Shown here one piece after another: positions 1-5,079 of a DNA stretch of 8,831 nt; the first letter of the stretch is position 1; every line of letters begins with the position of its first letter. The DNA is from an uncultured Clostridia bacterium (GTDB lineage: Bacteria > Bacillota_A > Clostridia > TANB77 > CAG-508): NCBI GenBank assembly GCA_944393405.1, contig CALYAC010000039.1:1-8831 (forward strand), given 5' to 3'. A program made the position numbers and the translations under genes. The notes under the pieces are model-generated. The model made no database searches. It saw nothing but the letters and a program-made list of their open reading frames with translations, and was not told the origin of the DNA.

Positions 1-831
1 GGACTAAATGATTTAAAATCTAAAACAATTAGATGTGTCGGAAATGCTCAAGATAGATTTTCAGAAGATTATTTAAGGATGCTACGAGCTATTAGGTTTG
101 CGAATGTGTTAGATTTTAATATAGATTTGGATATAAAAATTGCAATCAAAAATTTAAAAAGTAAAATGAAAAATGTTAGTGCAGAAAGAATAGAAAAAGA
201 AATGACTAAAATTTTAACAACAGGACACAGTATAAAATATTTTAATCTTTTACAAGAAATGCTTCCTTGGTTATTTAAAGAAGATGCTATAAAAAAGATA
301 GATATGTGCAACTACTTTTTAGATTTTATAAAAGATAATGACCTTGTCACAAACTTGACAAGTATGTTTCTTTATGATATACTAGATTTAGATTTCCTAG
401 AAAGACTAAAATATGGTAACAAAATTAAAAAAGAAACTAATTCTTTATTAGAGTGTTGTCAGGAAATTGAAAAAAATGACACTTTATTTTTACAAAGTTA
501 TGGAGTCACAAATTACAATATAAAGAAATGTTTACTAGATAGATTTGATAGACAAACAGTTTTTAAAGCCATGTTTATATGTCAAAATAGAATAGGAATT
601 ATGCTTACAAAAATGGATAATTTAACAAACATAGTTTATGATATTATTTCAAAAGAAGAACCAGTTTCTTTTTCAGACTTAGATATAAATGGAGATGACA
701 TAAAAGATTTTGATATAGAAGGAAAAGAAGTTGGAAAATGGCTAAAATTTTTTCAAGATTATGTTTGGAAAAATCCAAAAGCAAACAGAAAAAGTTTTCT
801 TCAAGAGATGCTTAGAAAAAGAAAAAAATAG
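1..831 (+). CDS. cca: CCA-adding tRNA nucleotidyltransferase, 5'-truncated
   Basis: The frame is open from base 1, so the gene begins outside the window; 276 residues are visible. The product adds or repairs the 3' CCA end of tRNAs using CTP and ATP. Visible residues 1-35 carry the class II signature: a GLNDLKSKTIR segment, then RFSEDYLRMLRAIRFA. The E22-D23-x-x-R26 part is the motif D (EDxxR) that selects the incoming nucleotide in this family. The catalytic GxS and DxD head lies upstream and is not seen. The rest is helical neck/body, and the end (DLDINGDDIKDF, then a helix near the C-terminus) matches the usual tail of the family, so the 3' end looks complete. Both cellular genomes and some large tRNA-carrying phages encode this enzyme. 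A promoter with an overlapping palindrome lies inside the gene (344-383) and probably serves the genes downstream. Confidence 0.9.
   Translation, partial: GLNDLKSKTIRCVGNAQDRFSEDYLRMLRAIRFANVLDFNIDLDIKIAIKNLKSKMKNVSAERIEKEMTKILTTGHSIKYFNLLQEMLPWLFKEDAIKKIDMCNYFLDFIKDNDLVTNLTSMFLYDILDLDFLERLKYGNKIKKETNSLLECCQEIEKNDTLFLQSYGVTNYNIKKCLLDRFDRQTVFKAMFICQNRIGIMLTKMDNLTNIVYDIISKEEPVSFSDLDINGDDIKDFDIEGKEVGKWLKFFQDYVWKNPKANRKSFLQEMLRKRKK
344..361. promoter_or_regulatory. Palindromic operator, site 1 (inside cca)
   Basis: The sequence is TTGTCAC-AAAC-TTGACAA, a 7-4-7 inverted repeat with one mismatch at the inner edge of the left arm; flanking C343/G362 extend the pairing. It is one of four copies of the same motif in the window. 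The right arm contains the TTGACA -35 box of the promoter at 355-383, so a bound protein would block RNA polymerase. Coding constraint alone does not explain its match to the intergenic copies. Confidence 0.7.
355..383 (+). promoter_or_regulatory. Extended -10 sigma70-type promoter inside cca
   Basis: A perfect TTGACA -35 (355-360) is followed by a 17-bp spacer and TATACT (378-383). A TG dinucleotide at 375-376 makes it an extended -10. The predicted transcript starts near 390 and would read through the end of cca into the macro/PARP operon from 889. The promoter before nrdD has the same layout, with the same ATGATAT block and the same palindrome over the -35. Confidence 0.65.
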
Positions 832-851
832 AAATATTTTTTTTAAAAGTT

Positions 852-869
852 TTGTCAACATGTTGACAA
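852..869. promoter_or_regulatory. Perfect palindromic operator, site 2
   Basis: TTGTCAACATGTTGACAA is a perfect 18-bp palindrome in the 57-bp gap between cca and the macro gene, 19 bases before the macro start. Its TTGACA (863-868) has no -10 at a useful distance, because that would fall on the start codon. It therefore looks like a second operator or roadblock rather than part of a promoter. As RNA it could fold only as a 7-bp stem with a 4-base loop and no U-tract, which argues against a terminator. Confidence 0.7.
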
Positions 870-888
870 GTAGAAAAGAGGTGAAAAA

Positions 889-1527
889 ATGAAATTTGAA
901 GAAAAAGTTATGGATATTTTAGAAGTTCCAAATAAATATTTTATTGTTCATGCAAGTAGTTGTGATTTAGACATGAGCTCTGGACTAGCAAAAATTTTAG
1001 ATAATTCTTATGACCTTGTAGATGGAATTAAAAGAAAAATCAATTGGAACGAAAAATACCTTTATGGACTTCTTGGAGATAGTATCTTATTTAATAAGGT
1101 TTATACACTATTTGTAAAAGAAAATTCTTATGACAAAGTGACTTCTGAGAATCTAAAATCAGCCATTTTAAATCTTCGAGATATGGTCGAAGATGAAGGT
1201 GTCCATTTTCTTGCGTTCCCGACCATTTGTTGTGGAAATATGGGGATGAAATGGACTGAGGTCAAGAAAATAATAAAATCAGCATTTTATGATACAGATA
1301 TTGAAATATTGATTTGTCATACAGATGCTAAAAATATTACTCCAACGAAACAAGATGTTATTGATATGATTGAAGAAGCGATTGATGAAAATTCTGACTC
1401 AGAAGAGAATATCAAAAAACTTTATGATATAATTAAATCATTTTTAGATATGTATTTTAAAGAAAATGAAAAAGAAAAATCTGTAGATTTAGATGCAACT
1501 GTTTTTTGGGGGAATGTAAATTGGTAG
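889..1527 (+). CDS. Macro-domain protein, TARG1/ALC1-like ADP-ribose hydrolase candidate
   Basis: This is a 212-aa protein with an SD (GAGGTG, 878-883) before ATG 889. Residues 16-145 form a macro domain. Residues 18-36 (FIVHASSCDLDMSSGLAKI) are the ADP-ribose-binding first loop in the H-x-S-x-D-x-M-x-x-G-x-A form typical of TARG1/ALC1-like macrodomains rather than the N-A-A-N form. Residues 85-143 align well by eye with the TARG1 C-terminal half: T-x-E-N-L, then a F-P-x-I-x-C-G loop at 110-116, then K-W-x-x-V-x-x-I-I and T-D-I-E-I. Lys77 falls where TARG1 has its catalytic lysine. Met118 falls where TARG1 has its catalytic aspartate, so hydrolytic activity is not assured and it could be a reader. 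Residues 150-212 are an acidic helical extension of unknown role. The downstream PARP gene overlaps by 7 bases, which argues for a shared function. Confidence 0.8.
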   Translation: MKFEEKVMDILEVPNKYFIVHASSCDLDMSSGLAKILDNSYDLVDGIKRKINWNEKYLYGLLGDSILFNKVYTLFVKENSYDKVTSENLKSAILNLRDMVEDEGVHFLAFPTICCGNMGMKWTEVKKIIKSAFYDTDIEILICHTDAKNITPTKQDVIDMIEEAIDENSDSEENIKKLYDIIKSFLDMYFKENEKEKSVDLDATVFWGNVNW

Positions 1528-2729
1528 AAGTAAAATATTTGGTTAAAGTTGACCCAAATGCAAATAATTCGAAATATTATAAAATGATTCCAAATGGCTC
1601 TTCATTTAAAGTTGAATATGGAAGATTAGGAAATGACAAATTTCAATCTACTTCATATCCAATAAATTTATGGGATAAAAAATATAAAGAAAAAATAAAA
1701 AAAGGATATGAAGATAAAAGCGAATTAATACAAGAATTAGTTCAAGACATTACTCCAGAAGAAGACAGCCCTTATCTTCCAATTCCAAATAAGATTATTC
1801 AAGAAATCGTAGAAAGATTACAAAAATATGCCAATGATGAAATTAGCAAGCAATATCAAGTTTCTAGCCATCAAGTTACAAATACAATGATTTCAGAAGC
1901 ACAAGAACTGATAGATTCTTTAGGGAAATTTTCTGACAGTATAGAAGATTTTAATAATGCTTTAGTAGAACTTTTTAAAGTTATCCCTAGAAAAATGAGA
2001 ACAGTAAAAGAAAATCTTGCAGAAACAAAAGAAGATATTCCTAAAATATATCAAAGAGAGCAAGACCTCTTGGACATAATGAAAGGACAAGTTGTTCAAA
2101 TTGATAAACAAAAAGAGAAGAAAGAAACTCATAAAAATACTAAACAAAATATTTTAGAAGCAATGGGACTAGAATTTGAAGAGGTAACTGAAAAAGATAT
2201 AGAAATCATTAAACAAGAACTTGGAGAAATTTCAAACAGATTTTATGATGCTTGGAAAGTTACAAATAAAAAGACACAAGAAGTTTTTGATAATTATATG
2301 AAAACTGTTCAAGATAAAACTACAAAACTATTATTCCATGGGTCTAGGTCAGAAAATTGGTGGTCTATTATAAACTCTGGTTTAGTTTTAAGACCAAATG
2401 CAGTTGTAACAGGAAAAATGTTTGGGTCTGGAATATATTTTGCACCAAAAGCCAAAAAAAGTCTAGGATATACAAGTTTAGATGGTTCATATTGGACAAA
2501 TGGAAATAATGACTGTGGCTTTATGGCAATATTTGAAATCCATTATGGTGTTCCATATGAAACATATAGCAGTTATGATTTCGGTTATAATTTTGGATAT
2601 GAAGATTTAAGAAAGCTTGGAAATTATGATTGCGTTCATGCTAAAGCAGGAAGCTCTTTAAGAAATGATGAAATTATAATTTATCAAGAATGTCAATGCA
2701 CAATTAAATACCTTATAGAATTAAGATAA
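1521..2729 (+). CDS. Poly(ADP-ribose) polymerase-like protein (WGR + helical + ART domains)
   Basis: This 402-aa protein is predicted to transfer ADP-ribose from NAD+. Start TTG 1521 is chosen because GGGGG at 1508-1512 sits 8 bases before it; TTG 1506 would lack an SD. Residues 3-75 are a WGR domain (VEYGRLG at 31-37, Tyr in place of Trp), a fold that binds DNA ends in PARP1-3. Residues about 85-210 are helical, with FKVIPRKM (152-159) and LLDIMKGQ (183-190) matching landmarks of the autoinhibitory helical domain of PARP1. Residues 265-402 are the catalytic domain. LLFHGSR carries His273, MFGSGIYFA carries Tyr306, and RNDEIIIY carries Glu384, giving the full H-Y-E triad; the end (TIKYLIEL) matches the PARP1 C-terminal strand. 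Glu at the third position is the form found in polymer-making PARPs. WGR-helical-ART PARPs are rare in prokaryotes. The adjacent macro gene is the likely reversing partner. Confidence 0.9.
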   Translation: MVEVKYLVKVDPNANNSKYYKMIPNGSSFKVEYGRLGNDKFQSTSYPINLWDKKYKEKIKKGYEDKSELIQELVQDITPEEDSPYLPIPNKIIQEIVERLQKYANDEISKQYQVSSHQVTNTMISEAQELIDSLGKFSDSIEDFNNALVELFKVIPRKMRTVKENLAETKEDIPKIYQREQDLLDIMKGQVVQIDKQKEKKETHKNTKQNILEAMGLEFEEVTEKDIEIIKQELGEISNRFYDAWKVTNKKTQEVFDNYMKTVQDKTTKLLFHGSRSENWWSIINSGLVLRPNAVVTGKMFGSGIYFAPKAKKSLGYTSLDGSYWTNGNNDCGFMAIFEIHYGVPYETYSSYDFGYNFGYEDLRKLGNYDCVHAKAGSSLRNDEIIIYQECQCTIKYLIELR

Positions 2730-2751
2730 TATCTAATAAGGAGGAGTCTAC

Positions 2752-3063
2752 TTGACACGATTTTTTATTAATTGCTTTTTGATAGGAGTTTGCACTTTTG
2801 TAAGTTGTAAGCTGTTAGGATTTGTAGACTATGAACTAATGAAAAAATATTTTAAACTAATCTTAATTTTCTGGGTTTTATTCTTTCTTATTTTTAATAC
2901 AAAATCGGAAACACAAAAAGAAATTGAACAAGATAAATGGGATTTTATAAGAATTACAGAGGGAAGAAAAAATTGGGAAAGATACTTTAATAGTGAAATA
3001 AAAGATAGAATAAGAGGACACAAAAGAATCGTATTGTCAAAAGAAGATTTACAAAACAAATAA
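2752..3063 (+). CDS. Small two-helix membrane protein, unknown function
   Basis: This 103-aa protein starts at TTG 2752, placed by a strong SD (AAGGAGGAG, 2738-2746) five bases upstream, and lies 22 bases after the PARP gene. Two hydrophobic stretches, about residues 4-23 and 34-50, are probable membrane helices joined by a short loop. Residues 51-103 form a charged, Lys/Glu-rich tail, probably cytoplasmic. Residues 4-23 could instead be an uncleaved signal anchor. I do not recognise a family. Its place directly behind the PARP gene, with tight spacing, puts it in the same transcript, but nothing in the sequence ties it to ADP-ribosylation. Confidence 0.7.
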   Translation: MTRFFINCFLIGVCTFVSCKLLGFVDYELMKKYFKLILIFWVLFFLIFNTKSETQKEIEQDKWDFIRITEGRKNWERYFNSEIKDRIRGHKRIVLSKEDLQNK

Positions 3064-3079
3064 TCAAATGGAGGCACAA

Positions 3080-3295
3080 ATGGGGAAAAGAAGTGATTTA
3101 TTAAAACGAGCAGGAAGGATTGTATGTTCAGAATGTAGTGAATGGAATAAACAACTCCTTCATGTAAATGGGACTTATATATGTAAGGACTGTTTAGAGA
3201 AACAAGGAAAAGAAGATACTCCAGAAATGAAAGCTAGAAAAGATGAAATTCGACAAGCATTTTATAGAGGTACTTTTGGGGGTGACGAAAATTAA
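3080..3295 (+). CDS. Small zinc-ribbon protein, unknown function
   Basis: This 71-aa protein starts at ATG 3080 rather than the in-frame ATG 3068, because GGAGG at 3070-3074 is correctly spaced (5 bases) for 3080 and would lie inside a gene starting at 3068. Two CxxC knuckles, Cys16/Cys19 (CSEC) and Cys35/Cys38 (CKDC), form a four-cysteine zinc ribbon, followed by a charged helical tail. Short zinc-ribbon proteins like this are common among phage accessory genes, where they bind nucleic acid or protein partners. No specific role can be assigned. The 3' end overlaps the probable start of the DUF5662 gene. Confidence 0.7.
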   Translation: MGKRSDLLKRAGRIVCSECSEWNKQLLHVNGTYICKDCLEKQGKEDTPEMKARKDEIRQAFYRGTFGGDEN

Positions 3296-3846
3296 TAAAT
3301 ATATAGAACATACAAAAACTGTATTAAAACATAAAAAAATAGTATTTTCTTTAATGTGGAAATGTGGATATGGTTGGCAACGGATTTAAACATGATATGT
3401 CAAAGTTTAGTCCAACAGAATTCCTAAGTTCTGCTAGATATTTTCAAGGAGATAGAAGCCCAATAGAAAGAGAAAAAGAAGTAATAGGATATTCTAATGC
3501 TTGGTTGCATCACAAAGGACATAATAAACATCATTGGGAGTATTGGGTTGATTTTGATGAAGAGGGAAATATATTCCCACATAAAATTCCTTGGAGATAT
3601 GTCGTGGAAATGATTTGTGACTATGTTGCTGCTGGGAAAACTTATTCAAAAGAAGAATGGACTCAACATGAGCCTTTAGAGTACCATAAAAAAGTAAAAA
3701 AGCAAAGACATTATCATAAAGACACTTTATGGCTAGTGGAAACTTTTTTAGAAATTATAGATATATATGGTTTAGATAGATTTATTAGAACCGTAAGGAA
3801 TAAGGGGTATTTATATGAAGAATATTTAGAAAGACAAACTCCTTAA
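3282..3846 (+). CDS. DUF5662 family protein, split by a +1 frameshift
   Basis: The two parts together give about 187 residues. The first frame (35 codons from GTG 3282) reads a typical N-terminus, including YIEHTKTVLKHKKIVF and CGYGWQRI, then meets TAA at 3387. The second frame continues from AAA 3388 as KHDMSKFSPTEF, then AWLHHKGHNKHHWEYW (the family's conserved His-rich block), to the stop at 3846. Dropping one T of the TTT at 3385-3387 joins them exactly. DUF5662 is a mainly phage family of unknown function; its many conserved His/Asp residues suggest metal binding. The start is uncertain: GTG 3282 is embedded in GGGGGTGA, which could also be the SD for an ATT start at 3291. A GTG at 3364 could start the second part alone, but then the conserved N-terminus would be lost. 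The break may be a sequencing error, a true mutation, or programmed shifting. Confidence 0.75.
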
Positions 3847-3868
3847 TTTCTAAAAGAGAGGAGAAAAA

Positions 3869-4390
3869 ATGAGTGGGAATCAAAAAGCAAAAAACAGAAT
3901 GATAAGATACTATGGAAGAATCTGTATGGTTGAAGAGGCTGGAATTAGGAAAATTCCTAGAGAAGTAAGAATGAAAATAAAAGGATATAAAAAAACTGAT
4001 GATATGATAACTTTTCATCATTTGGTTCCTAGAAGAAAGGGTGGTAAAGCAACACCAGAAAATGGTGCATTGGTGAAAGATTATAATCATAGATGGCTAG
4101 AATCATTACCTTCAGCAGAAAGAGAACAAGTAAATGATAAGCTTAGAGAATTTAAAATGAGTTTTGCACAACTTCATGCTGGGGGGAAAGGATTGGAAAT
4201 AGATGATAGCGGAACTTTAGAATTAGACTTTGGTGGCATTGAAGAAGGTGACAATATTATTATTCCTGTTTTTCCTACATCAAAAGAAGACATAATGAAA
4301 AGGAAACAACATAAATCGAGGGCACAATTAAAAAGAGAGCTTCAACAAGAAATTGAAGATGCATTATATAATGATGATTTAGAATTATAA
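3869..4390 (+). CDS. HNH-endonuclease-like protein
   Basis: This 173-aa protein has an SD (GAGAGGAG, 3855-3862) before ATG 3869. Residues 47-75 resemble an HNH core: ITFHHLVPRRKGGKATPEN with His50/His51, the KGG turn, Asn65 as the central asparagine, and His74 as the third residue. Metal-dependent nicking or cleavage of DNA would follow if it is active. It lacks the CxxC pairs that stabilise many HNH proteins. The C-terminal half is acidic at 105-130 and charged/helical at 140-173, with no motif I recognise. It is 22 bases after the DUF5662 gene and is the last gene of the operon before the nrdD regulatory region. It is not inside an intron, so it may be free-standing or serve another nucleic-acid function. 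Confidence 0.65.
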   Translation: MSGNQKAKNRMIRYYGRICMVEEAGIRKIPREVRMKIKGYKKTDDMITFHHLVPRRKGGKATPENGALVKDYNHRWLESLPSAEREQVNDKLREFKMSFAQLHAGGKGLEIDDSGTLELDFGGIEEGDNIIIPVFPTSKEDIMKRKQHKSRAQLKRELQQEIEDALYNDDLEL

Positions 4391-4398
4391 TGTCTTGT

Positions 4399-4416
4399 TT
4401 GTCAACATCTTGACAA
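4399..4416. promoter_or_regulatory. Palindromic operator, site 3 (distal, before nrdD)
   Basis: TTGTCAA-CATC-TTGACAA has two perfect 7-bp arms, separated by the same 4-bp spacing as the other copies. Its centre is 32 bp (about three helical turns) upstream of the centre of site 4, so two dimers would sit on the same face of the DNA. No -10 follows its TTGACA at a useful distance. It is not followed by a U-tract, so it does not look like a terminator. Confidence 0.7.
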
Positions 4417-4430
4417 GCATTTCCCAAAAT

Positions 4431-4448
4431 CTGTCAAAAAGTTGACAA
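4431..4448. promoter_or_regulatory. Palindromic operator, site 4 (over the nrdD -35)
   Basis: CTGTCAA-AAAG-TTGACAA has one mismatch, at the outermost base of the left arm. The right arm contains the -35 box of the nrdD promoter, exactly as site 1 does for the promoter inside cca. A short T-run follows at 4452-4458, so a weak AT-rich terminator for the upstream operon is an alternative or additional reading. The recurrence of the same motif elsewhere favours protein binding. Confidence 0.7.
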
Positions 4449-4470
4449 ACATTTTTTTATATGATATGAT
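4442..4470 (+). promoter_or_regulatory. nrdD promoter, sigma70-type with extended -10
   Basis: TTGACA (4442-4447), a 17-bp T-rich spacer and TATGAT (4465-4470) are preceded by TG at 4462-4463. Transcription should start near 4477, leaving a leader of about 115 bases before nrdD. The -35 lies within operator site 4, so repression by occlusion is expected. From the -35 to the -10 the arrangement closely copies the promoter at 355-383. Confidence 0.75.
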
Positions 4471-4488
4471 TATAAGACACACTAAAAG

Positions 4489-4515
4489 AAGGAAGTGATG
4501 TTTATGAAAATATGA
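4489..4515 (+). other. Possible leader mini-ORF in the nrdD 5' leader
   Basis: A very strong SD-like run, AAGGAAGTGAT (4489-4499), matches ten of eleven bases of the extended anti-SD complement. It precedes ATG 4504 and a three-codon frame (Met-Lys-Ile, stop TGA 4513-4515); ATG 4498 in the same frame would give five codons. The true nrdD start is at 4594 with its own SD. It may be a minimal leader peptide, the remnant of a lost gene, or chance. The remaining leader to 4576 is AT-rich, with only a weak 5-bp stem at 4517-4531. Confidence 0.3.
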
Positions 4516-4593
4516 ATATCATTTTTTGATAAGCCATTTTAGAGAACTTTTAGATTATTTTTTAGATAAAAATAATGAAAGGAGTAATATATA

Positions 4594-5079
4594 ATGGTAG
4601 AGTATGTAATTAAGAGAAATGGAGATAAGGTGAGTTTTGACAAAAGTAAAATAGCAGAAGCTATATTAAAAGCAAATAAAGATGTAACTGGAAGACAAAA
4701 AGCTTCTGTAAAATTAGCAAAAGATATATCAAAAGAAATAGAGAATTATGATAAAAAGTCTTTAGGTGTAGAAGATATACAAGATATGGTAGAAAAAAAA
4801 TTAATGGAAAATGACAAGTATGATTTAGCAAAAAAATACATATTATACAGAGAAAAAAGAGCGATGGTAAGACAATCAAATACAACAGATATAAGTATTA
4901 AAGAATTAATAGATGGTACAAATGATTATTGGAATACAGAAAATTCCAATAAAAATGCAAAAGTTGTAACAACTCAAAGAGATTACTTGGCTGGTATAAC
5001 AAGTACAGATATTACAAGAAGATTCTTATTGCCAGAAGACGTTGTAAAAGCACATGACGAAGGAATAATCCATTTCCAT
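4594..5079 (+). CDS. nrdD: Anaerobic ribonucleoside-triphosphate reductase, exon 1
   Basis: This exon encodes residues 1-162 of the class III ribonucleotide reductase, which makes dNTPs without oxygen using a glycyl radical. ATG 4594 follows GAAAGGAG (4577-4584). Residues 1 to about 95 are an ATP-cone allosteric domain (VEYVIKRNGDKVSFDKSKI at the start), the dATP/ATP switch. The catalytic barrel begins near residue 120 (DYLAGITSTDITRRFLLPED). The exon ends after ...IIHFH at T5079, and the frame is resumed in phase by exon 2 (DADYFAQNALHNC) from 6025. Without splicing, translation would run eight codons into the intron and stop at 5097. Confidence 0.92.

Noticed and set aside
1962..2147. Minus-strand open frames, e.g. 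opposite the PARP helical region and at 69-311, 2829-3077, 3785-4090, 4661-4885, 7515-7772, 8511-8744
   Set aside because: They are hydrophobic, low-complexity shadows of Lys/Glu-rich plus-strand genes, without SD sites or recognisable domains.
2752..2780. TTGACA at 2752 as a -35 box or fifth operator site
   Set aside because: It is the start codon region of the membrane protein gene, the left arm of the palindrome is missing, and no -10 follows at 16-18 bases.
3068..3079. ATG 3068 as start of the zinc-ribbon gene
   Set aside because: The SD GGAGG at 3070-3074 lies downstream of it and fits ATG 3080.
4431..4460. Intrinsic terminator after the HNH gene
   Set aside because: The stem is only 6 bp with two G-C pairs and the T-run is offset by three to four bases; the same motif recurs as an operator, so a terminator is not called, though weak termination is possible.
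4637..4667. TTGACA...TATATT inside nrdD exon 1 as a promoter
   Set aside because: The spacer is 19 bp, no palindrome arm lies upstream, and such matches are frequent in AT-rich coding DNA.
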